Shown here piece after piece: positions 20,532-29,422 of a DNA stretch of 64,000 bases. The DNA lies in contig NZ_JOBH01000004.1 of NCBI RefSeq assembly GCF_000717745.1, positions 310,001 to 374,000 on the forward strand. The letters run 5' to 3'. Position numbers and translations under genes: made by a program. This DNA comes from Streptomyces violens. Its GTDB lineage: Bacteria > Actinomycetota > Actinomycetes > Streptomycetales > Streptomycetaceae. Numbering within the stretch: position 1 is the first letter of the stretch; every line of letters starts with the position of its first letter. The notes below the pieces were generated by a model. The model saw only the letters and a program-made list of their open reading frames with translations, was not told the DNA's origin and made no database searches.

Positions 20532-23500
20532 TCAGTCGGCGATGCTCACCGCCAGCGAGCGCACCGTCGGTGACTCGTAGAGCGAGCCCACGCTGACCCG
20601 GTCGCTGAGGCGTTCGCTGAGCGCCTCAGCGAGCTGCACCGCGCGCACGGAGTCGCACCCCAGACTGAAGAACGAGTCGTCGCGGCCGACCCGGGACACC
20701 CCCAGCACCTCGGCCGCGGCGTCCGCCAGCAACTCCTCCAGCTTGCCCTCGGGCGCCACATAGCCCGCGCGGCCGGCGCCGAGGGCGGTGAGCACCGCCG
20801 CCGGGTCGGCCGCGCCGCTGCGGTCCCGCTGGATCCCGGGAACCACCGCCACCCGGGCGAAGACTCCCGCACCGGCCAGCCGGGCCGCGACCGCCGCCCG
20901 GACCCGCTGTGGTTCCTCGTCGGGCCGGGGCACCACCGCCACCGCGATCGTGCCGCCGCGCAACTGGTCGGTGGCGAGGAACGGCTTGATGTGCTCGTTC
21001 GCGGGGTCCGCGCCGAGCAGCAGATGCACCGGTCCGGCGTGCAGCGCGCCGAGCAGCGCCACCATGCCGCGGGCCGGATCGATCAGGTGCAGCCCGCGGT
21101 GCCGGGCGGCTGCCACCAGGGGGCTGCCCTGGTTCATGCCGGGGCCGTCCCACATGCTCCACGCCAGGCTCTGCGCCCGACGCCCCTCGGCCGCCCAGCG
21201 CTGGGCCCAGCCGTCCAGCACGGCGTTGGCCGCGGAGTACGCCCCGAACCCGGTGCCGCCGAACAGCCCGTTGACGGACGAGAACAGCACCACCGCGGTG
21301 TCCGGCCGGGTCTCCAGCAGCCGGTCGACGGCCGCACAGCCGCCGGCCTTGGGCCGCAGCATCCGCTCCAGCCAGTCGGCGGACTCGGTCCGCAGCTCGT
21401 GCTCGGACAGCCGCTCCCACTGGGCCGCGACCGCCGCCCCGGCCAGGTGCAGTACGAGGTCCAGCCCCCGCCCCCAGGACTCCTCGGCCGCCGCCACCGC
21501 GAGCGTCAGCGCCTCGGGGTCGGCGACGTCGGCCTGGCGGTAGCGGACGTCGCCGAGGGCGGTCAGCAACTCCAGCGCCTCCCGGGCCCCGGCGTCCAGC
21601 TCCGCCGCCGGGGTCCGCCCGACGATCAGCAGCCGGGCCCCGTGCGCGACCACCAGGTGCTCGGCCACGGTTCGTCCCAGCCCGCCGAGGCCGCCGGTGA
21701 GCAGACAGGTGCCACCGCGCGGCAGCACGTCCGCCGGTACGTCGAACGCCTCCGCCAACGGCACGGTGCGCAGTCGCTGTTGCAGCGGGGCGTTCCCGCG
21801 TACGGCCACCACGTCACCGTCGTGCCGGAGTCCGGCGAGCGTCGCCAGTTCGTCGGCGCTCGCACCGGCCGGGGCGTCGATCAGCGCGGTCCGCGCCACC
21901 AGATGCTCGGAGTGCGCTGTGCGTACCAGCGCGGCCAGCCCGGCCCGGCCCGGCACCACCCGGTCGTCGGGTACGGCCCGGGCGGCGCCCCTCGTCAGTA
22001 CGGTCAGCTCGGCGTCGGGCCGGACCCGGGAGAGGGCCGCGGCCACGGCGAGGAACCGCGCCGGCAGACCGGCGTCCCCGTCGGCGGGCGCGTGCGCGGG
22101 GTCGCCGGTGGCCACGAACAGCACCTGCGGTACAGGGCCGCCGGCCCGGGGCATGGCCTGCTCGAGCGCGCGGGCCAGCTCATCGGGACCGGCCCCGGCC
22201 GGGATACGGGCGTCGGCCACTCGGTCCACCCAGTCGGCCGCGGTATCGCAGACGTACGCCACGAGGGGACCGGCCGGTCTCGGCCGCAGCGGTGTCCCGG
22301 CTTGCTCCCAGCCCACCGCCAGCGCCGCCGTGCCGCTCTCGTCGCCGGACTCGGCGTGCCGGCCGGCGGCGACCGGCTCCCCGCCGTAACAACGGTCGTC
22401 GAAGCGGCCGGCGCGCCAGTCCTCGAGCAGCCGCTCGCGCTGGACCTTTCCGCCGTTCTGCCGGGGGAACTCCGCCGGCGTCACCGGCACGAGATAGGCC
22501 GGGCGCAGCGCCAGGTCACGGGCGAGAGCCGTACGGATGGCGTCGACCAGGGCGGGCACGTCGTCGGTGCCGGGCACGAAGAAGACCACCAGGGCGTCGG
22601 TGCCGGTGTCCTCGTCCGGCACCCCGGCCACCGCCGAGCAGGCCGGCCGTACGCCCGGTACCTGCTCCACCACCGCCTCGATCTCGTGCGCGGGGAAGTT
22701 GGCCCCGTTGACGATCACCATGTTCTTCTGCCGGCCGGTGAGGAACAGGCTGCCGTTCCGCAGGAACCCCAGATCACCGGTGTCGAACCAGCCGTCGGCC
22801 GTGAAGCTTTCGCGGTTGGCCCGCTCGTTGTGGGCGTACCCGTTCTGCACGGTGCTGCCGGATACGTGCAGCCGGCCGACCCGGCCCTCGGGCAGTACCT
22901 GCCCGTCCGGGTCCACGATCCGCAGCAGCACCCCGGGCACCGGGGTGCCGACGTCCGTCACCACCACCGCGCCGGGGGTGCCGGCCGGCAGCTCGCGCAG
23001 CGCGCCGTCCAGCGAGGCGGGGGCCAGAGAAAGGGTGCCGACCGACGGTTCGGCACGCCGCATACGGGAGTAGGTGACGCCGGAGGAGGTCTCCGACATC
23101 CCCCAGCAGGGCACCATGGCGTCGGCCGGGAGTCCGTGCGGGGCGAGCAGGTCGAGGAAGCGCAGGGCGGTGCGGGCGACCACGGCCTCACCGGCGTTGC
23201 AGATGTTGGTCACACTGCTCAGGTCCCAGGAACCGGCGGCGATCTCCTCGGGGTGCCGGCACACCAGCGAGAACGCGAAGTTCGGCGCCCAGGTGGAGGT
23301 CGCCCGGAACCGGTCCAGGCAGTCCAGCCACAGCAGCGGCCGGCGGATCACCGACTCGGTCCGTACGTTGACGTGCTCGCAGGCGAGGAACACGTCCCGC
23401 AGATTGAACATGATCATTCCGCCGACGTGGTCCAGCGGCATCCAGTTCAGCGAGACCTCGTGCTCGGTGAAGCCGTTCGCCGCGATCGCCGCGTAGGTGC

Positions 23501-24317
23501 GCGCGACGATGGTGCGGTGGCGGTGCTGTACGCACTTGGGCGTGCCGGTGCTGCCCGAGGTGAGCAGGTTGACGATCAGCCGGTCCGGGTCGGGCACCGT
23601 CCATTCCGCCGGCTCCGGGTCGTACAGGGTGTCCGCGGGCAGCACCCGCAGCGCCTCGCCGCCGGGCAGCCGGCCGGCCAGCGAGCGCACCCCGTCCACC
23701 AGGCCGGGATCGGCGATCACCGGCGGCCCGTCCAGCAGTTCCCAGGCCGAGGCGAGCTTGCGCACGCCGGCGTTGTCGGTGCTGTATTCCGGCGCCGGAG
23801 CCACCGGGGTGGGCAGGAAACCGCCCAGCACACAGGCCCACCAGGCGGTGACGAAGGTCCGGCTGTCGGCGCACTGGAGCAGCACGGCGTCGCCCGCCAC
23901 CAGTCCGTTGCGCCGCAGCCCGCCCAGCATCCGGCGGGCGTCGTCGTACAGCTCGGCGTAGGTCTGCCGGTCGGTGCTGCCGTCCGGCAGTACGTAGGTG
24001 GTGCCGCGGCCGGGGGCCACCCGGGCCGCGCGGGCCAGCGCCTGCGGCAGCGTGGCCACCGCGTCCTGCGGCAGCGCCGGTTCCGGCCCGCGGGCCAGCG
24101 CCGGCCGGTCGGCCGGCACGTCGGTGCCGGCGGGGAGGCCGCCGCCCCCGCCGGGCGCCGCGCGGTGCGCGCCGGGGGCACGCAGCCGGCGGTCGTGCAC
24201 GGCGGCGGCGTCCAGCACTCCCGGCGTCGCGGCGGCGATCCGGGCGATGGCGTCGGCGGACAGTCGAACTTCCCTGTCGGAGGAGGGAGTTGGGGGAGTG
24301 CCGGTGGTGCTGCTCAC
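20532..24317 (-). CDS. NRPS-like A-KR-ACP protein (alpha-keto/alpha-hydroxy acid unit)
   Basis: 1261 aa from a GTG overlapping the TE stop (GTGA). The adenylation domain (about 100-640) is of the acyl-AMP-ligase kind: TSGSTGTPK near 252, then NWMPLDHVGGM, and no canonical amino-acid-binding Asp motif. A ketoreductase follows, with Rossmann motif TGGLGGLGR (near 876), catalytic Ser in VLFSSVNG and Tyr in AYSAANA (near 1027). The ACP has its Ser in LGCDSVRAV (near 1221). A-KR-carrier proteins of cereulide and valinomycin synthetases load an alpha-keto acid and reduce it on the carrier. In an azinomycin-type pathway the substrate would be the valine-derived 3-methyl-2-oxobutenoate that becomes the epoxide unit. 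That substrate is inferred. Confidence 0.85.
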   Translation of the reverse strand: MSSTTGTPPTPSSDREVRLSADAIARIAAATPGVLDAAAVHDRRLRAPGAHRAAPGGGGGLPAGTDVPADRPALARGPEPALPQDAVATLPQALARAARVAPGRGTTYVLPDGSTDRQTYAELYDDARRMLGGLRRNGLVAGDAVLLQCADSRTFVTAWWACVLGGFLPTPVAPAPEYSTDNAGVRKLASAWELLDGPPVIADPGLVDGVRSLAGRLPGGEALRVLPADTLYDPEPAEWTVPDPDRLIVNLLTSGSTGTPKCVQHRHRTIVARTYAAIAANGFTEHEVSLNWMPLDHVGGMIMFNLRDVFLACEHVNVRTESVIRRPLLWLDCLDRFRATSTWAPNFAFSLVCRHPEEIAAGSWDLSSVTNICNAGEAVVARTALRFLDLLAPHGLPADAMVPCWGMSETSSGVTYSRMRRAEPSVGTLSLAPASLDGALRELPAGTPGAVVVTDVGTPVPGVLLRIVDPDGQVLPEGRVGRLHVSGSTVQNGYAHNERANRESFTADGWFDTGDLGFLRNGSLFLTGRQKNMVIVNGANFPAHEIEAVVEQVPGVRPACSAVAGVPDEDTGTDALVVFFVPGTDDVPALVDAIRTALARDLALRPAYLVPVTPAEFPRQNGGKVQRERLLEDWRAGRFDDRCYGGEPVAAGRHAESGDESGTAALAVGWEQAGTPLRPRPAGPLVAYVCDTAADWVDRVADARIPAGAGPDELARALEQAMPRAGGPVPQVLFVATGDPAHAPADGDAGLPARFLAVAAALSRVRPDAELTVLTRGAARAVPDDRVVPGRAGLAALVRTAHSEHLVARTALIDAPAGASADELATLAGLRHDGDVVAVRGNAPLQQRLRTVPLAEAFDVPADVLPRGGTCLLTGGLGGLGRTVAEHLVVAHGARLLIVGRTPAAELDAGAREALELLTALGDVRYRQADVADPEALTLAVAAAEESWGRGLDLVLHLAGAAVAAQWERLSEHELRTESADWLERMLRPKAGGCAAVDRLLETRPDTAVVLFSSVNGLFGGTGFGAYSAANAVLDGWAQRWAAEGRRAQSLAWSMWDGPGMNQGSPLVAAARHRGLHLIDPARGMVALLGALHAGPVHLLLGADPANEHIKPFLATDQLRGGTIAVAVVPRPDEEPQRVRAAVAARLAGAGVFARVAVVPGIQRDRSGAADPAAVLTALGAGRAGYVAPEGKLEELLADAAAEVLGVSRVGRDDSFFSLGCDSVRAVQLAEALSERLSDRVSVGSLYESPTVRSLAVSIAD

Positions 24318-25138
24318 GCGGTTCTCCTTCCGGCCGGGACGGCCGCCGGCGCGGCGTCCAACTGCGCGCCGATCTGTTCGGCCGCTGCCGCGGTCAGTGC
24401 GGTGATGAAGTAGTGACCGCCCTCGACGGTGATGCCGGTGCGGCCCGCGTCGGTCTGCTCGGCCCAGCCCGCGAGGGCCGTCTCGGCCACGGAACCGGTC
24501 AGGCCGCGCACCGTGGTGACGGGGACGGGCAGCGGGGGCCGGGGGCGGTGCTCGTACTTCTCCCAGAGTGCGAAGTCGGAGCGCAGCACCGGCAGCAGGA
24601 ACTCCAGCAACTGTGTGTTGCGGACCACCGTCTCCGGCAGCCCGCCGCGCTTGGACACGGCCGCCACGAGCTGCTCGTCCGGCAGCCGGTGCAGTGGCTC
24701 GGCCGGCGGCGGAGCCTGTGGCGCGGGCTGTTCACCGACGATCAGCCGCTGCGGCCAGGTCCCGAACCGGCGGCCCATCTCGTGCGCGATCTCGAAGGCC
24801 AGCAGCCCGCCGGCGCAGTGTCCGTACAGCGCGTACGGCAGGGTCGTGTACGGGCGCAGCGCGATGGAACAGGCCGTGACCAGCGCGGCGATGCTGCTCG
24901 GCGGGTCCTCCTTGGACCGGTCCTCGCGCCCCGGGAGCTGTACCGTCACAAGCTCCACCCAGGGCGGCAGCAGCGCCGCCAGCCGCTGGAACACGGACGC
25001 CCCGCCCCCGGCGAACGGCAGACAGACCAGCCGCATCCGGGCGTCCGGCCGGGGCACCCGGCGCACCCAGCGGGAGTCCGCGGTGAAGCTCACCGGCCCG
25101 ATGTCCGGTGCCGCGCCCGCGGGCGCTTCGGTGCTCAT
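24314..25138 (-). CDS. Type II thioesterase with Cys nucleophile
   Basis: 274 aa, coupled to its neighbours by ATGA and GTGA overlaps. Alpha/beta-hydrolase TEII features: VCLPFAGGGASVF, QLPGRE, nucleophile elbow GHCAGG and the late His in GGHYFI (His242). The nucleophile is Cys108 where almost all type II TEs have Ser. The usual catalytic Asp (in GxDxP after strand 6) is not evident; the region reads VRGLTGSVAE. Known type II TEs remove stalled or wrong acyl groups from carriers. The Cys may change the chemistry towards acyl transfer or slower hydrolysis. It lies between a C-A-PCP and the A-KR-ACP gene. Confidence 0.9.
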   Translation of the reverse strand: MSTEAPAGAAPDIGPVSFTADSRWVRRVPRPDARMRLVCLPFAGGGASVFQRLAALLPPWVELVTVQLPGREDRSKEDPPSSIAALVTACSIALRPYTTLPYALYGHCAGGLLAFEIAHEMGRRFGTWPQRLIVGEQPAPQAPPPAEPLHRLPDEQLVAAVSKRGGLPETVVRNTQLLEFLLPVLRSDFALWEKYEHRPRPPLPVPVTTVRGLTGSVAETALAGWAEQTDAGRTGITVEGGHYFITALTAAAAEQIGAQLDAAPAAVPAGRRTA

Positions 25139-28100
25139 CTGCCGGCCTCCCCGTCCAGCGCGGCGGCCAGCTCGACGATCTCGTCGTCGCTGCGGCCCTC
25201 CACCAGCTCCAGCGCCTCGGCCAGTGCGTCGCGCTGCGCGTCCCGGCCGGGAAGCGCAGCGTCCACGAGCGCGGCCAGGCCGGACACCGTGGGGGTGGCG
25301 AAGAAGTCGGCGATGGGCAGCGACACTCCGAACACCGCGTTCACCTGGGAGGAGAGCTGGATCGCCTGAAGGCTGGTGCCGCCGGCGGCGAAGAAGTTCA
25401 CGTCGTTGCCGATCCGGGCGCCCAGCAGCGGGGCGAACACTTCCTCGCGCATTCTGCGCTCGGTGGGCGTGCTGTTCTCCTCGTCGGCCTCGGTGAGCTC
25501 GTCCGCCGCGGCGAATTCGACGGCGGGCAGCCGGGACCGGTCGATCTTGCCGCTCGGGGTGAGGGGCACCTCGTCCAGCGGCACGAGCACGGACGGCACC
25601 ATCGCGGACGGCAGCCGGCCGGCCACCGCGGAGCGGACCGAGTCCAAGGAGAGCTCGCCGGGGCGCTCGGGCACCACGTACGCCACGAGCAGCGCGCCGG
25701 TGCGGGGGTCGGTGGCCACCTCGGCGACCGCCTGGGAGACGCCGTCCACGGCCTGGAGCACCGCCTCCACCTCGCCCAGTTCGATCCGGACGCCGCGGAC
25801 CTTCACCTGGCGGTCGGCCCGGCCGACGAAGCAGAGGTCCCCGGCGTCGTCCCAGACCGCCAGGTCACCGGTGAGGTAGCGACGGGAGCCGGGCGGGCCG
25901 TCGGGGTCGGGCCGGAACCGGTCGGCGGTCAGATCGGGCCGGCCCAGGTAGCCGCGGGCCACCCCCAGGCCGGCGATGGCGAGTTCACCGAGCGCGCCGG
26001 GCGGCAGCACACCGGAGCCGGCGCCGTCCACGACGTAGGCGCGGTGGTTGGCCATCGCGCGGCCGATCGGCGGCGAGGACGTCCACTCGCCCTCGCACCG
26101 TTTGGCCACCACGGTCACGGTGGTCTCGGTCGGTCCATAGCCGTTCCAGAACCCGCGGCCACGGGCCCAGCGGGTGGTCAGCTCGCCGGTGAACGCCTCG
26201 CCCCCCACGAAGGCGATGCGCAGGTCGGGGTAGCCCTCCGGGCTGAGCAGGTCCATGATCGCGGGCGGTAGGTCGGTGACGGTGATCCGCTCCTCGCGCA
26301 GCACCGCGTCCAGGGCGTCCACCGAGCGGCGCTGGTCCTCGTCCAGTACATAGAGGACGGCGCCGGTGAGCAGCGCGCCGAAGATCTCGAAGACCGATAC
26401 GTCGAAGCCGGGCGAGGCGAAGTGCAGGACCCGGTCCCGCGGGGAGAGCGCGAACATCTCCTGCACGGTCCGGATGAAGTTGGCCGCGTTGCGGTGCTCG
26501 ACCACCACGCCCTTGGGCCGGCCGGTGGAGCCGGAGGTGTAGATGACGTACGCGGCGGAGGCGGGCGGCACGGCGACGGGGGCGTCCCGACGGTCGGTGT
26601 CCGGCTCGTCCCTCGGGGCCTGCGGGTCGGTGTCGACGACCAGCCGCAGCGCCTCGTCGACCCGCTCGGCGGTGCCCGGCGAGACCACGACGGTACGGGC
26701 GCCGGTGTCCTGGAGGATCATGGTCAGCCGCGCGTCCGGCTGGCTGATGTCCAGCGGTACGTACGCGCCTCCGGCCCGCAGCACTCCGAGCACCGAGGCG
26801 AGCAGCGCCGGGCCCCGCTCCATCACCACCGGCACCAGGTCACCGAGACCGACACCGGCAGCTGTCAGCCGGCCGGCGATCCGTGCGGACCAGGCGTCCA
26901 GCTCCCCGTAGGTCAGGGTGCCGCCCTGCCAGGCCAGCGCGGTGCGGTCGGGCCCGGCGGCGACGACCGAGGCGAACAGTTCGTGCAGCGGAGTGTCCGC
27001 CGGCTCACCGATGGGCGCGTTCCACCGCTCCAGCACGTCCGCGCGTTCGTGCTCGGTGCCGAGCGGGGCGTCGCCCACCGGGCGCCGCGGCTCTGCGCAC
27101 AGCGCGTCCAGGGTCTGCAGATAGCGGTCCAGGAGACGGGCGGCCGTGGCCGGGCGGTACAGCGATGTGGCGAACCGCAGGGCCACACTGGGCTGTTTGC
27201 CCTCGTCGACCTCGAGCGCGAGCTCGAAAGCGCCGGAGCCGGCGTCGACCTGCTCGCAGCCGATCCGCACCCCGCCCGCCTCCACGGGCCCGGCCGCGCC
27301 GCCGGTGGTGGTGAAGCCGATCTGCACCAGGGGCAGCCGACTGGCGTCGGGTTCCACTCCGAGCGCGTCCAGGACCAGCTTGAACGGCAGCGTCGCGTGC
27401 CCGGCACCGTCCCGCCGGGCGGCGCGCACCCGGTCCAGCACGGCCGCGAAGCTGTCCGCCTCGTCCAGCTCGACGCGCAACGGCATCAGGTTGCCGCAGT
27501 CACCGACCAACAGGCCGGGGTCGAAGGGGCCGGTGACGTCGAGCGGCAGTCCGACCGTGAGGTCGTTCCGGGCGGTGTGCCGAGCGATCACGACGAGGAA
27601 GGCGGCCAGCAGGACGTCGTACCGCTCGGCGTCCGGCCCGGCCAACGCGTCGGCGCGGGCCGGCAGTCCGGGCGGCATCGGCAGCCGCACCACGTCGCTG
27701 CTCAGGTCGAGCAGCCGCGGCCGGGGCGTGTCGGTGGGCAGTTCGGTGCTCTCCCAGCCGGCCAGGGCGCCGCGCCAGTGGTCGGTGGCCTCACGGGCGG
27801 CTTCCTGTGCGCACCACTCGCGCTGCCAGCTCGCGTAGCTGCCGAAGTCGACCGGCTCCTGCGGCCACTGCGGCGCCGCGCCCTTGATACGGGCCTCGTA
27901 CGCGAAGGCCAGATCACGCTGGAGCACGCGCGCCGAACGCGGGTCCAGCACGATGTGATGGCTGATCAGCACCAGGAGATGCCGCTCGGGGGCGGCCCGC
28001 AGCAGCCGGAAGCGGACCATCGGGCCGGTGTTGAGGTCCAGCCCCCGCCGCAGCTCGTCCCGCACCACCTCATCGGCGCGCGACCGCAGTTCGCCGCCGG

Positions 28101-28452
28101 GGACGTCCTCGGCCGCCAGCCGAACGTCCGGCACCGGCTGCACGAGCTGGGTGCCCTTCGCGTCCTCGTCCGGGAACGTGGAGCGCAGCACCGTGTACCG
28201 CGCCAGCAGGTCGGTCAGCGCCGCGCGCAGCGCGTCGGGGTCGAGGCGGCCCTCGACGGGGAAGGCGAAGCCGAGGCCGTAGGCCAGGCTGCTGGGGGCG
28301 AACCGGTCGAACAACCAGAGCTGTTCCTGGCGGTACGACAGCGGCGCGGTCCGGACTCCCGAGGAGACACCCTCCAACCGCGCCAGCAACTCCTCCCGGC
28401 GCTCCCCCGGGAGCTCGCGCAGTCGGCGAAGCAACTCGCTCTGTTGGCGCAT
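25135..28452 (-). CDS. NRPS module C-A-PCP
   Basis: 1105 aa. Start at the ATG 28452 because GGGAGGA lies 7 nt upstream; a 30-residue longer frame lacks a ribosome site. The condensation domain (about 25-450) has SHHIVLDPRS near 166. The A domain (about 470-960) has YTSGSTGRPKG near 639 and GYGPTETT. The PCP has its Ser in FFAAGGTSLQAI near 1026. Reading the binding-pocket positions by hand gives D-V-F-D-F-G-G-V-T-K, which I do not recognise. In an azinomycin-type line it could load the azabicyclic amino acid. First gene of the block NRPS, TE, A-KR-ACP. Confidence 0.92.
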   Translation of the reverse strand: MRQQSELLRRLRELPGERREELLARLEGVSSGVRTAPLSYRQEQLWLFDRFAPSSLAYGLGFAFPVEGRLDPDALRAALTDLLARYTVLRSTFPDEDAKGTQLVQPVPDVRLAAEDVPGGELRSRADEVVRDELRRGLDLNTGPMVRFRLLRAAPERHLLVLISHHIVLDPRSARVLQRDLAFAYEARIKGAAPQWPQEPVDFGSYASWQREWCAQEAAREATDHWRGALAGWESTELPTDTPRPRLLDLSSDVVRLPMPPGLPARADALAGPDAERYDVLLAAFLVVIARHTARNDLTVGLPLDVTGPFDPGLLVGDCGNLMPLRVELDEADSFAAVLDRVRAARRDGAGHATLPFKLVLDALGVEPDASRLPLVQIGFTTTGGAAGPVEAGGVRIGCEQVDAGSGAFELALEVDEGKQPSVALRFATSLYRPATAARLLDRYLQTLDALCAEPRRPVGDAPLGTEHERADVLERWNAPIGEPADTPLHELFASVVAAGPDRTALAWQGGTLTYGELDAWSARIAGRLTAAGVGLGDLVPVVMERGPALLASVLGVLRAGGAYVPLDISQPDARLTMILQDTGARTVVVSPGTAERVDEALRLVVDTDPQAPRDEPDTDRRDAPVAVPPASAAYVIYTSGSTGRPKGVVVEHRNAANFIRTVQEMFALSPRDRVLHFASPGFDVSVFEIFGALLTGAVLYVLDEDQRRSVDALDAVLREERITVTDLPPAIMDLLSPEGYPDLRIAFVGGEAFTGELTTRWARGRGFWNGYGPTETTVTVVAKRCEGEWTSSPPIGRAMANHRAYVVDGAGSGVLPPGALGELAIAGLGVARGYLGRPDLTADRFRPDPDGPPGSRRYLTGDLAVWDDAGDLCFVGRADRQVKVRGVRIELGEVEAVLQAVDGVSQAVAEVATDPRTGALLVAYVVPERPGELSLDSVRSAVAGRLPSAMVPSVLVPLDEVPLTPSGKIDRSRLPAVEFAAADELTEADEENSTPTERRMREEVFAPLLGARIGNDVNFFAAGGTSLQAIQLSSQVNAVFGVSLPIADFFATPTVSGLAALVDAALPGRDAQRDALAEALELVEGRSDDEIVELAAALDGEAGR

Positions 28453-28570
28453 GCCACTGTCCTCCCAGTCAGCGTGCAATTCACTACGGATGATATACAG
28501 ACTTTGCTTCAACAGGCGATGAAGAGACGACAGATACTCCACAGTCGACGCGGTGGCACGACGTCACCAC
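28453..28570 (-). promoter_or_regulatory. Probable promoter region of the NRPS/TE/A-KR-ACP block
   Basis: 118 bp of comparatively low GC between a terminator and the NRPS start. On the minus strand it holds TTGAAGCAAAGTCTGTATAT followed by CATCCGTAGTGAAT. The TATATC/TATCAT piece is a possible -10. GTAGTGAAT also occurs in the promoter region near 49.9 kb. Confidence 0.4.
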
Positions 28571-28602
28571 GGGGCCCCCGGCACCTCGGTGCCGGAGGCC
28601 CT
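28571..28602 (-). terminator. Hairpin after the second thioesterase gene
   Basis: GGGCC-CCGGCACC (28572-28585) pairs with GGTGCCGG-GGCCC (28588-28601), with one unpaired position on each side and a very tight loop. It lies just downstream of the TE stop at 28625 and upstream of the next NRPS promoter, so it separates two minus-strand transcription units. Confidence 0.7.
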
Positions 28603-28624
28603 TCCACGGGCTGCGGATGCCGCG

Positions 28625-29422
28625 CTATCCGGCGGATTCCGGTTCCGGGCAGCCGGATGCGGAGCCCGAGCCGGAGCCGGATGCGGAGTCGGTGCGGAGC
28701 CGGGGCGCCAGCGCCTCGAGCAGTGCGGGCGGTGCTTCCAGGAATGTGTAGTGCGTGCCCGGCAGCACCAGCTTCTCGGTGGCCGCCCACTCCTGCCAGC
28801 CGCCCATCAGCCCGTGCGGCACCTCCACGTCCTCGCTCCAGCCCAGCGCGGTGATCGGGCAGGGCACGGAGCCGGCCGGGCGGTAGTACTTCCGGTTGGC
28901 CTCCAGGTCGGCCTCCATCACATCGATGAACAGGTCGACCAGTTCATCGGCCGCGGCCGCGGCGCCCATCGCGTGCAGCAGCCCGGCGATCTCGTCGCGC
29001 AGCCCCTGCTCGCTCAGGCCGAGGAAGCGCCCCCAGGGCCCGTCCTGGGGCGCCACCTGGGAGGACACGAAGTACCGCTGCGGCGCCGGCAGACCGCGCC
29101 GCGCGATCTCAATCACCGTCTCGAACGCGGGCAGCGCGCCTCCGCAGTGCCCGAACAGCGCGTACGGGCGGGCGGTCAGCAGCTCGCCGACGTCGTCGAG
29201 CAGGGACTCGGCCAGCTCCTGGTACGTGCCGAAGTGCGGCTCCCGCATCCGGTTCTCGCGCCAGGGCAGTTGCAGCGGGACCACCTCGGCGTCCCCGATG
29301 GCCGCCGGCCAGGACCGGTACATGGACGCGCCGCACCCCGAGTACGGCATGAGCAGCAGAAGCATCCGGGCATCCGCCGACGGCTCGCGCAGGAACCAGC
29401 GCCGCTGTTCCGGGCGCATCAC
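28625..29422 (-). CDS. Second type II thioesterase with Cys nucleophile
   Basis: 265 aa. Start is a GTG overlapping the methyltransferase stop (GTGA), with an ATG as the next codon. TEII pattern: LLLMPYSGCGAS, QLPWRENRM, elbow GHCGGA with Cys93 as nucleophile, late His in GTHYTFLE (about 224), and an acidic pair in GWSEDVE at the usual Asp position. The C-terminal tail is a low-complexity Ser/Gly/Glu repeat. It is the last gene of the A-PCP, P450, methyltransferase block. By analogy with discrete TEs beside A-PCP/P450 pairs it may release or edit the aryl acid from the A-PCP protein, but this is inference. Confidence 0.88.
   Translation of the reverse strand: MMRPEQRRWFLREPSADARMLLLLMPYSGCGASMYRSWPAAIGDAEVVPLQLPWRENRMREPHFGTYQELAESLLDDVGELLTARPYALFGHCGGALPAFETVIEIARRGLPAPQRYFVSSQVAPQDGPWGRFLGLSEQGLRDEIAGLLHAMGAAAAADELVDLFIDVMEADLEANRKYYRPAGSVPCPITALGWSEDVEVPHGLMGGWQEWAATEKLVLPGTHYTFLEAPPALLEALAPRLRTDSASGSGSGSASGCPEPESAG

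Noticed and set aside
20991..24413. A 1140-codon plus-strand frame opposite the A-KR-ACP and TE genes
   Set aside because: It is a high-GC antisense shadow: Gly/Arg/Gln/Pro-rich with no domain, while the minus strand holds clear A, KR and ACP motifs. Similar long antisense frames opposite lacZ, PKS and other NRPS genes were rejected for the same reason.
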